From Thermoleophilia bacterium (GTDB taxonomy: Bacteria > Actinomycetota > Thermoleophilia > Gaiellales > Gaiellaceae): a stretch of 64,000 nucleotides of DNA. This document shows, in pieces, positions 35,947 through 44,719 of the stretch (the first letter of the stretch is position 1; every line of letters starts with the position of its first letter). Below the pieces are notes generated by a model that was not told where the DNA came from, searched no databases, and saw only the letters and a list, made by a program, of their open reading frames with translations. The translations under genes were made by a program, and so were the position numbers. Location of the stretch: contig JADGPD010000003.1 of assembly GCA_017882615.1 (NCBI GenBank), positions 1-64,000 on the forward strand, written 5' to 3'.

Positions 35947-36801
35947 TCAGCTTTGAGCTGCTCGTTCGAGCGCCTCGACCAGCTCGGCCAGTTCAGTCTC
36001 GTCTGCGAAGCGGAGCTCGAGCTTGCCGGGACTTACACGGGCACGAAAGCCGGTCAGCTGCTCGGCTGCCGTGGTCGCGCGTGAGGCAAGGTCGGGGTCG
36101 AGCGACGCGGGTCGCGGCCGGCGTTGGCGCGGCGCGCCCGCGTCGCGAGTGGCCTGCTCGACTTGGCGTACGGAAAGGCCGTTCTTGACCGCGCGCCGAG
36201 CCAGTGCCCTGCGGGCATCGTGGTCGGGAAGGGCGAGGATCGCCCGGGCGTGGCCTTCGCTCAGCACGCCCGAGGAGAGCATCTGCAGCACCTCGTCGGG
36301 CAGCTCGAGCAGGCGCAGCCGGTTCGAGACCGACGGCTTCGAGCGCCCGACCCGATCGGCTATCTCGCCCAGTGCCAGTCCGAACTCGTCCAACAGCACG
36401 GCGTAGGCACGAGACTCTTCCAACGGGGAGAGCTGCTCGCGGGCGACGTTCTCGACCAGCCCGAGCACAACGCTCTCGCGGTCGTCAGCTTCGCGTATCA
36501 CCGCCGGCACAGTGGCCAGCCTGGCTTCGCGCGCGGCGCGCAGACGCCGCTCGCCGGCGATCAGCTCGTAGCCGCCGTCCTTTCGGGGGCGTACCAGCAG
36601 CGGCTGCAACAGGCCTTGCGCCCTGACCGAAGCGGCGAGGCCGGCCGCGGCATCGCTGTCGAACGCCTTGCGCGGCTGGCGCGGATTGGCATGGATCATC
36701 TCGAGCGGCAGGTGCACCAGCTCGGACTCGCCGGCGCCGCCGACCAGCACCTCGAGGCCGCGTCCCAATCCGCGTCGACCGGTTCGACCGCCGTCAAGCA
36801 C
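35947..36801 (-). CDS. parB: Chromosome-partitioning protein ParB (Spo0J)
   Basis: CTP-dependent DNA clamp that loads at parS and organises the origin region. 284 aa from GTG 36801 (a TTG at 36810 is the alternative). CTPase motif GERRLRAA and 'VENVAREQLSPLEES' are present, followed by the helix-turn-helix 'LALGEIADRVGRSKPSVSNRLRLL' and a short C-terminal dimerisation helix. It overlaps parA by 8 nt or so. A possible parS is at 17661-17680. Confidence 0.96.
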   Translation of the reverse strand: MLDGGRTGRRGLGRGLEVLVGGAGESELVHLPLEMIHANPRQPRKAFDSDAAAGLAASVRAQGLLQPLLVRPRKDGGYELIAGERRLRAAREARLATVPAVIREADDRESVVLGLVENVAREQLSPLEESRAYAVLLDEFGLALGEIADRVGRSKPSVSNRLRLLELPDEVLQMLSSGVLSEGHARAILALPDHDARRALARRAVKNGLSVRQVEQATRDAGAPRQRRPRPASLDPDLASRATTAAEQLTGFRARVSPGKLELRFADETELAELVEALERAAQS

Positions 36802-37549
36802 GCTCGACAAGCTCCATCGCCACCTTCCAGTAGGCCTCGGCGCCCGACGAGCGCCGGTCGTGAACTATCGCCGGCAGCCCGAAGCTCGGCGCCTCGGCCA
36901 GCCTCACCGAGCGCGGCACGGCGGTCTTGAACACCAGCTCGCCGAAGTGCCGTCTCACCTCTTCGGACACCTCGGCCGAGAGCCGCGTCCGCCCGTCAAC
37001 CATCGTCAACAGCAACCCCCCGATCGCCAGACGCGGATTGAGGCTGCGCCGAATCAGCTCGATCGAGCGCATCAGCTGCGACAGGCCCTCGAGCGCGTAG
37101 TACTCGGCCTGCACTGGTACCAGGACGCGATCGGCAGCGGCCAGCGCGTTCACCGTCAACGGACCAAGCGAGGGCGGGCAATCGAGAAAGACGAAGCGGT
37201 AGCGGGCGGTCGCCTCGATCAGCGACTCGGCGAGATAGCGATCGCCGCCCGGGTGCTGCGCGAGCTCCACCGCGGCGCCGGCAAGATCGGGCTTGGCCGG
37301 GACGAGGTCGAGATTCGCGAAGCGTGTGTGCTTGACCAGATCGCCCAGCGGCACCCCATCGAGAAGGTCGTAGGAAGAGGTTCCGTTCGCGCGCGCACCG
37401 AGCCCCGAGGTGGCGTTCGCCTGCGGATCGAGATCGACCACCAGCGCGGGCTCCCCTGCTTCCGCCAGGCAGGCGGCGAGGTTGATCGCGGTCGTCGTCT
37501 TGCCGACGCCGCCCTTCTGGTTTGCAAGCGCGTAGATATGGCCGGTCAC
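36794..37549 (-). CDS. parA: Chromosome-partitioning ATPase ParA (Soj)
   Basis: Walker-type ATPase that works with ParB to segregate origins. Deviant Walker A KGGVGKTT at about 12-19 with the signature Lys, 'DLDPQANATSGLG', Walker B 'FVFLDCPPSLG' and 'VPVQAEYYALEGLSQL'. GTG start at 37549. The 251-aa length is typical of chromosomal ParA. It sits in the conserved order rsmG-parA-parB beside the origin. Confidence 0.96.
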   Translation of the reverse strand: MTGHIYALANQKGGVGKTTTAINLAACLAEAGEPALVVDLDPQANATSGLGARANGTSSYDLLDGVPLGDLVKHTRFANLDLVPAKPDLAGAAVELAQHPGGDRYLAESLIEATARYRFVFLDCPPSLGPLTVNALAAADRVLVPVQAEYYALEGLSQLMRSIELIRRSLNPRLAIGGLLLTMVDGRTRLSAEVSEEVRRHFGELVFKTAVPRSVRLAEAPSFGLPAIVHDRRSSGAEAYWKVAMELVERA

Positions 37550-37588
37550 GTGCCCACTCTACTCATGGGCACGGACAGGGCTGGCGGC

Positions 37589-38203
37589 TCAGATCAGCGG
37601 TCGTTTGCGCGCAATTCCCGGCTTACGCGGGAACCTCGGAGGCGTCGGCTCGAGCTTCGGAATCAGCACAAGCTGGCGATCGCGAGAACCTTCCACGGGG
37701 TACAGTTCGGGCTCGCCGCCGCCAAGCAAACGCGCTACTGGAGCAAGATCGTGTTCGAGCGAACCTGTGAAGAGAATCGCGGCGCCGCCGGGCCTGACGA
37801 GCGGCAAGCACCACTCGAGCGCCACCGGCGGTGCGGCTAGCGCCTTGGCCACGACGACGCCGTAGGAATCGACCTCCTGCTCTTCGGCGCGGCCGCACAC
37901 GACGCTCAGGTTCGGGAAGTCCTGCTCGAAGCCCTCGAGAAACCGGCACTTGCGCTGCTGCGACTCGATCAGCGTCACCGTGCGCTCGGGGAAAGCCGCC
38001 GCAAGTGGAATCCCTGGAGCTCCTCCGCCCGAGCCGACATCGGCGATCGGGCCGGTAAAGCGCGAGACGAGCGGGGTCGCCTTCAGGCTGTCGAGCAGGT
38101 GCTCTCGTCTGGCTCGATCGAGCTCGCGAATCGAGGTCAGCCCGGGCGTTCGAAGCAGCGCCTCCAGCCAGCGCTCGAGCCGGGGGTCGAGCTCAGTCGG
38201 CAT
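37589..38203 (-). CDS. rsmG: 16S rRNA m7G527 methyltransferase RsmG (GidB)
   Basis: Methylates G527 of 16S rRNA using SAM; loss is known to give low-level streptomycin resistance in other bacteria. Rossmann motif 'IADVGSGGGAPGIPLA' near residue 52, then 'VTLIESQQRKCRFLE' and 'VVCGRAEE'. The start overlaps the jag stop by 11 nt. It belongs to the conserved rpmH-to-parB block. Confidence 0.95.
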   Translation of the reverse strand: MPTELDPRLERWLEALLRTPGLTSIRELDRARREHLLDSLKATPLVSRFTGPIADVGSGGGAPGIPLAAAFPERTVTLIESQQRKCRFLEGFEQDFPNLSVVCGRAEEQEVDSYGVVVAKALAAPPVALEWCLPLVRPGGAAILFTGSLEHDLAPVARLLGGGEPELYPVEGSRDRQLVLIPKLEPTPPRFPRKPGIARKRPLI

Positions 38204-38870
38204 CCGCCGGCAGCACGACCACGTGGCGGCTCGGGTCGCTTCCCTCGCTCGCCGTGGTCACTCCCGCGTAGCCCTTCAAGCGCTCGTGCACGAGCCGGCG
38301 TTCGTAGGCGCTCATCGGCTCCAGCGCCTGCGGCTCACCGCTGGAGATCACGCGCTTGGCCGCCTGAAGAGCCGCGTAGCTGAGAGCCGCTTTCTGACGC
38401 TCGCGATAGCCGCCCGCGTCAACCGACGCCCGCTTGGCGCCGGGGCCGACCTGCTGGTGGACGATCGCGTTTGCGATCTGCTCGATCGCATCGACCGTTT
38501 GGCCGCGCCGACCGATCAGCACGCCGAGGTCTCCGCCCGAGAAGCGGATGCTCACCGTCTCGTCCTCCTCGCTCAACTCGACCTTCGTATCCGGCGCGAT
38601 GGTACGCACGATCGCTTCGGCGTAGGCGCGCAGAGAAGCGGCGAGCTCGCTCTCCTCGCGGGCCGGTTGATCGGGAACGAGCGCGAAGGCCACCGCCCGG
38701 GCCGGACGCGAGCCGATACCCAGGAGTCCGCGTTCGCCCTCTTCCACGACCTGCACCGAAACCGACTCCGGGTCGATCCACGGTGCCTTGCGCCTTATCT
38801 CGGCCAGCGCCCGCGCAGAAGCTTCTTCGGCGTCGGCGCCCTCAGTCTCGACATGAAGCTCCTCCGTCAC
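38193..38870 (-). CDS. jag: Jag/KhpB RNA-binding protein (Jag-N, KH, R3H)
   Basis: RNA-binding protein associated with KhpA and YidC in Gram-positives, linked to division control. 225 aa. The Jag-N domain covers about 1-55, the KH domain about 75-150 with 'SGGDLGVLIGRRGQTVDAIEQIAN', and R3H about 155-220 with 'RERQKAALSYAALQAAKRV' and 'YERRLVHERLKGY'. The GTG start at 38870 overlaps the yidC stop (GTGA). An apparent much longer frame upstream is the yidC shadow. Confidence 0.93.
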   Translation of the reverse strand: MTEELHVETEGADAEEASARALAEIRRKAPWIDPESVSVQVVEEGERGLLGIGSRPARAVAFALVPDQPAREESELAASLRAYAEAIVRTIAPDTKVELSEEDETVSIRFSGGDLGVLIGRRGQTVDAIEQIANAIVHQQVGPGAKRASVDAGGYRERQKAALSYAALQAAKRVISSGEPQALEPMSAYERRLVHERLKGYAGVTTASEGSDPSRHVVVLPADAD

Positions 38871-39718
38871 CTGCGCCCACCGCCCTTCTTCTTCTTGCGC
38901 TTCACGCGACGAGGCGGTTGCGGCGCCCGTGGCTGCTCGGTCGTCTGCTTGGCCGGCGCGGCCGGAGTTCGCGACGATCTCTTGACCGGCGGCGGCGGCT
39001 TGGGAATCAGCGTCCTGGTAATCAGGCCTTGCCCGACAGTCCAGAGGTTGGTCGTCGCCCAGTAGAGAACGAGCCCGACCGGGAACCGGAGAATGAAGGG
39101 CAAGATCACGAACGGCAGCACCATCATCATCACGCGCTGCGACTTCTGTGCCGTTCCCGACATGAAGTAGGTCGAGGCGACCTGGCTGCCGACGTAGATC
39201 ACGAGCAGTACGTAGCCGCTCCAGTGGTCGACGATGTTGAGGGTGATGTTGGGAAAGAGACTGTGCCCGAGCCAGGAGAAGTCGCCGCGCGACACGCAAA
39301 AGTTCGGGTTCGCCGCATGACCGCGGCAAGGGACAGCTTTCGCAAAGTCTTTCAGGACGAAATAGAGCGCGATGAAGATCGGGAACTGCGCCAACATCGG
39401 CAGGCAGGAGGCCATCGGGTTGATGTTGTTCTCCTTGTAGAAGCGCATCAGCTCCTGCTGCTGGCGCTGCTTGTCGTGCTTGTAGCGCTTCTGAATCTCT
39501 TTCATCTCCGGCGCGTGCGCCTGCAGGCTCTGCATCGAGTGGATCTGCTTGACGGTGAGCGGGACGATCACGATGCGGACGATCACCGTCAGCACCACGA
39601 TCGCCCAGGCCCAGGGGAGATGGGCGCTGTAGTGCAGCCATTCGAGGATGAAGCGGAAAAGATCCTTAAGCGGGTTGAGAATCCCGCTGAGCGCGCTGGA
39701 AACGATTAGCGAGTTCAC
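38867..39718 (-). CDS. yidC: Membrane protein insertase YidC/Oxa1
   Basis: Inserts proteins into the membrane with or without SecYEG. Five hydrophobic segments and the Oxa1 core: 'WAIVVLTVIVRIVIVPLTVKQ' with the conserved groove Arg, 'NNINPMASCLPMLAQFPIFIALYFVL' and 'FILRFPVGLVLYWATTNLWT'. A Lys/Arg-rich tail (RRVKRKKKKGGGRR) ends it, as in Gram-positive homologues that bind ribosomes. The GTG at 39718 gives a 283-aa protein and overlaps the yidD stop by 4 nt. Confidence 0.95.
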   Translation of the reverse strand: MNSLIVSSALSGILNPLKDLFRFILEWLHYSAHLPWAWAIVVLTVIVRIVIVPLTVKQIHSMQSLQAHAPEMKEIQKRYKHDKQRQQQELMRFYKENNINPMASCLPMLAQFPIFIALYFVLKDFAKAVPCRGHAANPNFCVSRGDFSWLGHSLFPNITLNIVDHWSGYVLLVIYVGSQVASTYFMSGTAQKSQRVMMMVLPFVILPFILRFPVGLVLYWATTNLWTVGQGLITRTLIPKPPPPVKRSSRTPAAPAKQTTEQPRAPQPPRRVKRKKKKGGGRR

Positions 39719-39978
39719 GCCGGTTGTCCTCGATGTAGGTGGCTGCAAGGCCGCCCGAACAAGCGCGCGTCTTCCGGCATGTCCACGCCGCCCGCACTCC
39801 ACGGGTTACAGCGCAAAAGCCGCCAAGCGGTCAAGAGTGTCCCGCGAATGAGGCCGTAGCGCTTGAGCACTCCGATCGCGTAGCTCGAGCAGGACGGGTA
39901 GTACTTGCAGCTCGCCGGAAAGAGCAGCCCGAGCGTGTAGCGGTACAGATAGACGAGTGCGATCGCCGGATACTTCAC
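39715..39978 (-). CDS. yidD: Membrane protein insertion efficiency factor YidD
   Basis: Small amphipathic protein of 87 aa. Family signature 'LFPASCKYYPSCSSYAIGVLKRYG' and 'WRLLRCNPWSAGG' are present, including the invariant cysteines. It lies between rnpA and yidC, its usual place, with 4-nt overlaps on both sides. Confidence 0.95.
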   Translation of the reverse strand: MKYPAIALVYLYRYTLGLLFPASCKYYPSCSSYAIGVLKRYGLIRGTLLTAWRLLRCNPWSAGGVDMPEDARLFGRPCSHLHRGQPA

Positions 39979-40316
39979 GAGCCCGCCTTTTCCATCACTT
40001 CGTCAACGCGCTCGCCGAGCCAGTCGAAGTCATGCGACTCCGCAGCCTCGACCAAGCCGGGGCGCGCGGCCAGCACATAGTCGAAACCCGCTTTGCGATC
40101 GTTCAACGGCCACACCTCTCGCAGCATGCGCTTGAGCCTGTTGCGCTTGACGGCCGAACCGACGCTTCTCGGTATGGCCAGCCCCAGGCGCGGCTCACTG
40201 TTTGCGTCCTCGCGCGGAAAGGCGTGCAGCGTGAAGAAGCGAGTCGAGGTCGAGCGGCCATGGCGGTAGACATTGTCGAAATCACGCGAGCGCGAGAGAC
40301 GGTGCCGGCGTTCCAC
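39975..40316 (-). CDS. rnpA: Ribonuclease P protein component
   Basis: Basic protein subunit of RNase P, which matures tRNA 5' ends. GTG 40316 gives 113 aa starting MERRHRLSRSRDF, the usual N-terminus, with GAGG about 9 nt upstream. The RNR-like core 'RLGLAIPRSVGSAVKRNRLKRMLREV' is intact. The open frame continues in phase to a GTG at 40361, which would overlap rpmH by 26 nt; that longer form is less likely but cannot be excluded. It overlaps yidD by 4 nt. Confidence 0.92.
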   Translation of the reverse strand: MERRHRLSRSRDFDNVYRHGRSTSTRFFTLHAFPREDANSEPRLGLAIPRSVGSAVKRNRLKRMLREVWPLNDRKAGFDYVLAARPGLVEAAESHDFDWLGERVDEVMEKAGS

Positions 40317-40335
40317 CTTGCGCGCCTCGCCCGGA

Positions 40336-40470
40336 CTAAGCGGATAACCGCTTGCGACCACGAGCCCGCCGGCGCTTCAGGACCACGCGACCGGCCCGCG
40401 TCTTCATCCGTGCGCGAAAGCCGTGCTTACGCTTCCGGCGGCGTACGTTTGGTTGGTAGGTGCGCTTCAC
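40336..40470 (-). CDS. rpmH: 50S ribosomal protein L34
   Basis: 44-residue very basic protein beginning [20 protein letters not shown] and ending KRLSA, the standard L34 sequence. GTG start at 40470. Too short for normal ORF length cut-offs. First gene of the rpmH-rnpA-yidD-yidC-jag-rsmG-parA-parB block, transcribed away from the origin. Confidence 0.97.
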   Translation of the reverse strand: MKRTYQPNVRRRKRKHGFRARMKTRAGRVVLKRRRARGRKRLSA

Positions 40471-40499
40471 GGTCTTGCAGATCCTAGAGGTCAGAGCCC

Positions 40500-40766
40500 G
40501 TTCTGCGGGCGAGCGCCAGTATAGACGAGGCCCGCGAGATAGAAGTTATCCACAGTCTGTCCGTCTGTCCCGCAATCGCCTTTATGCCCGCATCGGGGTC
40601 TATATGGGATGGTCCTCAGGCTCGTTCTCCACACCTGTGGATTACAGTGTGGACGCGCCAATATGCCTGCAAAACGGCGCCATTTCCGATCGTTTGGCTG
40701 TGGATAAACGCCCGTTGTTAGGCCGCCGCGACGCTGATATGCTCGCACCTCCGCCTTCGACGGCGG
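40500..40766. other. oriC: Replication origin region (oriC), rpmH-dnaA interval
   Basis: DnaA boxes: perfect TTATCCACA at 40546-40554 and perfect inverted TGTGGATAA at 40699-40707. One-mismatch boxes lie at 40625-40633 (TTCTCCACA) and 40636-40644 (TGTGGATTA). A lower-GC patch surrounds 40590-40680. Gene direction switches here (minus to the left, plus to the right). The dnaA promoter must lie here as well. Confidence 0.85.
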
Positions 40767-42152
40767 ATGGACGGTCAACAAGTGGAATCATCACTCCTGG
40801 ACAACGCCGAGAGTCTCTGGGCCGCGGTCGCTGAGCGCCTGCGCGAAGCCTTGAGCGAAGCCACCTTCCAGACCTGGTTCGGATCCGCCGGAGGAAGCGA
40901 GCTGAACGATGACTTCTTCGTCGTCGCGGTTCCGAACGAGTTCACTCGCGAGTGGATCGAGGGGCATTTCCTCGATCTTCTCCGCGCCACGGTGAAGGAT
41001 CTGGTCGGGCACGAGTGCGGCGTTCTGCTTTCGGTGATGGACCCTCTCGAGGCGCTCGTGGCCGAGTCGGCGCCGCCCGAGCCCGCCCGCGAAGAGGTGG
41101 AGCGAAGCGAGGTTCGCACCTCGCCGACGGGCGTCAATCCCAAGTACACCTTCGATCTGTTCATCATCGGCTCCTCGAATCGTTTCGCGCATGCTGCCGC
41201 CCTCGCGGTCGCCGAGCGGCCCGCCCGCGCATACAACCCGCTTTTCATCTACGGCGGCACGGGGCTCGGAAAGACCCATCTTCTGCACGCGATCGCACAC
41301 TACGTCTCCCAGCACTCGCGCAACTCGAGCGTCTTCTACGTCACCAGCGAGAGTTTCATGAACGACTTCATCGACTCGCTGCGGGACAAGCGCATCGACA
41401 GCTTCAAGCAGCGCTACCGCCACTACGACGTGCTACTCGTCGACGATCTTCAGTTCTTCGAGGGTAAGGAGCGGATCCAGGAGGAGTTCTTCCATACCTT
41501 CAATGCACTTTTCGAAGCCGGTAGTCAGGTCGTACTCTCATCCGACCGGCCGCCTCGCGAGCTGGCGACGCTCGAGCCCCGCCTGCGCTCGCGCTTCGAG
41601 TGGGGGCTCATCACCGACATCCAGCCGCCCGACCTCGAGACGCGGATCGCAATCCTGCGTAAGAAGGTCCACACCGAAGGCATCCACGTTCCCGACCCTC
41701 AGGTTCTAACCTTCATCGCCAGTCTGATCTCGTCGAACATCCGCGAGCTCGAGGGTGCGCTGACGAGGGTAGTCGCCTTCTCCTCGCTGACGGGGCGCCT
41801 GATGACCGTTGAACTGGCTCAGGAGGTTTTGAAGGACGTCTTCCCTCCCGAGGCGGCGGAGGTGAGCATCCATCACATTCAAGAAGAGGTGGCGGGTCGC
41901 TTCGGCCTGTCTCTCACCGAGCTCTGTAGCGACAGGCGTTCGCAGAACATCGTCTATCCCCGCCAGGTGGCTATGTACCTCTCGCGCGAGCTAACGGATT
42001 CTTCTCTTCCGAAGATTGGCAAGGAGTTCGGCGGTCGCGACCACACCACGGTTATTCATGCGACGTCGAAGATCGCGCGCCTGATCAAGGAAGATCGTTC
42101 GGTCTACAACCTCGTTCAAGAACTCACGGCTCGCATCAAGCAGGTGCGTTAG
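40767..42152 (+). CDS. dnaA: Chromosomal replication initiator DnaA
   Basis: Origin-binding AAA+ ATPase of 461 aa. Domain I covers about 1-90, followed by a short linker. The AAA+ domain starts near 115 with Walker A '[13 protein letters not shown]' (about 163), Walker B '[12 protein letters not shown]', and sensor II '[11 protein letters not shown]'. Domain IV has the DnaA-box binding signature '[15 protein letters not shown]'. Start at ATG 40767. The flanks on both sides carry DnaA boxes, so the gene is probably autoregulated. Confidence 0.98.
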   Translation: MDGQQVESSLLDNAESLWAAVAERLREALSEATFQTWFGSAGGSELNDDFFVVAVPNEFTREWIEGHFLDLLRATVKDLVGHECGVLLSVMDPLEALVAESAPPEPAREEVERSEVRTSPTGVNPKYTFDLFIIGSSNRFAHAAALAVAERPARAYNPLFIYGGTGLGKTHLLHAIAHYVSQHSRNSSVFYVTSESFMNDFIDSLRDKRIDSFKQRYRHYDVLLVDDLQFFEGKERIQEEFFHTFNALFEAGSQVVLSSDRPPRELATLEPRLRSRFEWGLITDIQPPDLETRIAILRKKVHTEGIHVPDPQVLTFIASLISSNIRELEGALTRVVAFSSLTGRLMTVELAQEVLKDVFPPEAAEVSIHHIQEEVAGRFGLSLTELCSDRRSQNIVYPRQVAMYLSRELTDSSLPKIGKEFGGRDHTTVIHATSKIARLIKEDRSVYNLVQELTARIKQVR

Positions 42153-42338
42153 CTGTGGATCGCCGGTGGACGAATGTGGACACTTTGGACACTTTGGTGC
42201 GACGTGCCCGCACTCTTCCTGTTCTGCTTTACTTCTCCCCAGCCGTCGTCCTCAACGAAACCTCACTTTTGACGCGGGATTGAGGGTGGTTTCCTCGCTC
42301 CTAACAAGCTCTATTACGACTACGAGGAAATATCTCTA
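42153..42338. promoter_or_regulatory. dnaA-dnaN intergenic region with weak DnaA boxes
   Basis: TGTGGATCG at 42154-42162 and TGTGGACAC at about 42175, then two TTTGGACAC-like units in tandem and an AT-richer stretch up to dnaN. Probably the second half of a bipartite origin plus the dnaN promoter. Boxes here differ from consensus by two bases. Confidence 0.5.
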
Positions 42339-43493
42339 ATGATTGAAACAGATACGAGCCTCACTTCCGGTATAAAACTCCGCTGCTCGAGAGAGCGTCT
42401 TGTCGAAACCGCGTCGATGGTTGCGCGCGCTGTCTCGTCGCGTAGCTCAGTCCAGGTTCTGGCCGGAGTTCTTGTTACGGCTGAGAACGGACGAGTTCGT
42501 CTCGCCGCAACTGATATGGAGCTTTCGATAATTTCGTCGTTTGAGGCGGAGATCGAAGGAGAGGGAGCGAGCGTCGTCCCTGGGAAAGTATTCGTGGATG
42601 CTTGCCGCTCACTTCCGAGCGGCGAAAGCGAAGTCACGATCGAGCAGACGAGCGGCTCGAGGATGGTCAGCCTCTCTTGCGGCAGCGCGTCTTACCGCCT
42701 TAACGTCTCGACGACGGAGGATTTCCCACGCCTACCCGAGATGACCTCCGAAGGCGTCTTCAAGGTGAACCGCGAGGCGTTCCTCGAAACCGCCGGGCGC
42801 GTAGCCCGCGCCGCATCGCGTGACGAGTCACGGCCGGTGCTGACGGGGATTCTCGTGCAGTTCGAGAAAGGCTCGGCTGCGTCGACACGCAAGCTGACCA
42901 TGGCTGCGACCGACTCCTATCGCCTTGCCGTAAGGGAGACGGAGCTCGCCGGCGACACGCCGGAGCTTGAGGCAATCGTTCCGGCTCGCGCCATCGCCGA
43001 GCTAGCACGCATTCCCGCCACCGGTAGCGAGCTCGAGTTGGCGATTCACGACAACCACGCCATCTTCTCGCTCGGAGACACGACGCTGAGCACGCGGCGA
43101 ATAGACGGGCAATTCCCGAATCATCGCCAGCTCCTTCCCGAAGCCTTCGAGCACACGGTAAAGCTGGCGCGGCTGGAGTTCCTCGACGTCGTGCGCCGTG
43201 TCGCGGTGATGGCGCAGCGAACTAGCCCGATCAGACTTCACTTCGACGCAGGCCTGATGACTGTCTCGGCGCAGACGCAGGATGTCGGCGAAGCAAGCGA
43301 GACGCTGCCGGTCGCCTTCAGCGGCGTTCCGATCGAGATCGGGTTCAACGCGGAGTTCTTGCGCGAGGGAATCGAGTCTGTGATCGGCGACGAGATCGAG
43401 CTGAACCTGATCAACCCGATCCGCCCCGGACTCCTTCGCGCGGAGGGCGACAGCTTCTGGTACCTGATCATGCCGATCCGCCTCGCGGGCTGA
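42339..43493 (+). CDS. dnaN: DNA polymerase III sliding clamp (beta)
   Basis: Ring-shaped processivity factor of 384 aa with the usual three repeated domains. Recognisable parts: 'VLAGVLVTAENGRVRLAATDMELSI' and 'RPVLTGILVQFEKGS' through to the C-terminal 'LINPIRPGLLRAEGDSFWYLIMPIRL'. ATG 42339 with GAGGA upstream. Lies between dnaA and recF as in most bacteria. Confidence 0.98.
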   Translation: MIETDTSLTSGIKLRCSRERLVETASMVARAVSSRSSVQVLAGVLVTAENGRVRLAATDMELSIISSFEAEIEGEGASVVPGKVFVDACRSLPSGESEVTIEQTSGSRMVSLSCGSASYRLNVSTTEDFPRLPEMTSEGVFKVNREAFLETAGRVARAASRDESRPVLTGILVQFEKGSAASTRKLTMAATDSYRLAVRETELAGDTPELEAIVPARAIAELARIPATGSELELAIHDNHAIFSLGDTTLSTRRIDGQFPNHRQLLPEAFEHTVKLARLEFLDVVRRVAVMAQRTSPIRLHFDAGLMTVSAQTQDVGEASETLPVAFSGVPIEIGFNAEFLREGIESVIGDEIELNLINPIRPGLLRAEGDSFWYLIMPIRLAG

Positions 43494-43506
43494 GGGGCCT
43501 CGTCCA

Positions 43507-43645
43507 AAATGACGACCCACCGACCGGGCGTGATCGGTGGATGCGATGCTAGGACGCAGCGCCTCGTTCGTAGCCGAAGCTACGGGCGAGGCCGAGGACA
43601 ACGCAGCTCGCCTCCGAGCGCGGCCGGTCGGTGGAGTGCTTCGTT
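43507..43645 (+). repeat. Structured dispersed repeat, family A, copy 2
   Basis: About 139 bp related to 9409-9549 over its whole length. The hairpin 43561-43592 (GCCTCGTTCGTAGC, loop CGAA, GCTACGGGCGAGGC) has 14 pairs including two G-T. Other shared blocks are GTGATCGGTGGATGCGA, CTAGGACGCAG, CGAGGACAACG, GAGCGCGGCC and GGTGGAGTGCTTCGTTT. Its right end supplies the GGAG and start codon region of recF. Confidence 0.8.
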
Positions 43646-44719
43646 TTGAGTCGAGGCCTTACAGTTCGCGAGATCACTCTGCGCGACTTCCGCTCGTACG
43701 AGCGCCTCGAGCTGGAGCTGGAGGGCGGTCTCGTGCTGGTCGCGGGACCGAACGGAGCCGGGAAGACGAACCTGGTCGAGGCCGTGCACGTCGGCACTCA
43801 AGCCTTCTCGCCGCGAACGAGAGCCGATGCTCAGCTGATTCGCTTTGGTTGCGATGGGGCTCGCGTTGCACTTCGGGCCGAGCGGCGCGGAGGGAACGCC
43901 GCCGTAGAGGTGACGATAATCCGCGGTGAAAGCAAGCGGGCGCGTCTGAACGGTGCCCCACTGTCGGCGACCGACCAGCTGAGGAGCGAACTTCCGACGC
44001 TGGTCTTCACGCCCGACCGGCTGGTGGTGATCAAAGGTGGGCCGGCGGTGCGCCGGGCCTACGTCGACCGGACGCTGACGCGGCTTCTTCCCACTCGAGC
44101 GAACCTCCCGCGCACTTACGGTGAAGCGTTGGGCCAGCGGAACGCCTGCCTGCGGAAAATCGGTCTCGGCTTCTCGAGCAAGGAGGCGCTCGCGCCCTGG
44201 AACGAGCAGGTGGTGACGCTCGGATCGTCGCTCCAGGCGGCCCGCTTGCGCTCGATCGAGCTGCTTTCGCCGCGTTTCGCGGACGTCGGAGAGGCGCTCG
44301 GGCTGCCGGATTGCAAGCTCGAGTACTCGGCCGAGCCGCTCACTTTGGAGTCGCTCGAGCGCCGGCTGGCGCGCGACCTGGAACGGGGAACGACGAGCGC
44401 CGGCCCACATCTGGACGAGGTCGTCGTTCTGGCCAAGGGGCTCGAGCTCCGTTCGTTCGGCTCGCAGGGAGAGCAGCGGACGGCGGTACTGGCGCTTCTA
44501 CTCGCCGAAGCAGAGCTGCTGACCGAGCGGGACACCGGCGCCCCGCTCCTGTTGCTCGACGACGTGCTTTCGGAACTCGATGTGGGCCGGCGCGAGGCCC
44601 TGATCGGGCGCCTGCGCGGGCTCGGGCAAACGATCGTTACCGCCACCAGCGACAGCGCTTTGCCCGCGCGGGCGGATCAGGTCATATTGGTAAACGAGGG
44701 AACCGCGAGGACAGCGTGA
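43646..44719 (+). CDS. recF: DNA replication and repair protein RecF
   Basis: ABC-type ATPase for loading RecA at gaps. Walker A 'GPNGAGKTNLVEAV' lies near residue 36, the signature 'SFGSQGEQRTAVLALLLAEAELL' near 275 and Walker B 'LLLLDDVLSELD' near 302. The start is uncertain. TTG 43646 (MSRGLTVREITL, GGAG 9 nt upstream) is preferred over an in-frame GTG at 43631 that lies wholly inside the family A repeat; either way the initiation region is repeat-derived. The stop overlaps the ATG of dciA by 1 nt. Confidence 0.93.
   Translation: MSRGLTVREITLRDFRSYERLELELEGGLVLVAGPNGAGKTNLVEAVHVGTQAFSPRTRADAQLIRFGCDGARVALRAERRGGNAAVEVTIIRGESKRARLNGAPLSATDQLRSELPTLVFTPDRLVVIKGGPAVRRAYVDRTLTRLLPTRANLPRTYGEALGQRNACLRKIGLGFSSKEALAPWNEQVVTLGSSLQAARLRSIELLSPRFADVGEALGLPDCKLEYSAEPLTLESLERRLARDLERGTTSAGPHLDEVVVLAKGLELRSFGSQGEQRTAVLALLLAEAELLTERDTGAPLLLLDDVLSELDVGRREALIGRLRGLGQTIVTATSDSALPARADQVILVNEGTARTA

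Noticed and set aside
38867-39641. 482-codon frame fusing jag to upstream sequence
   Set aside because: The upstream part is in a different phase from yidC and reads as an Arg-rich shadow; the GTG at 38870 with GTGA overlap is a clear jag start.
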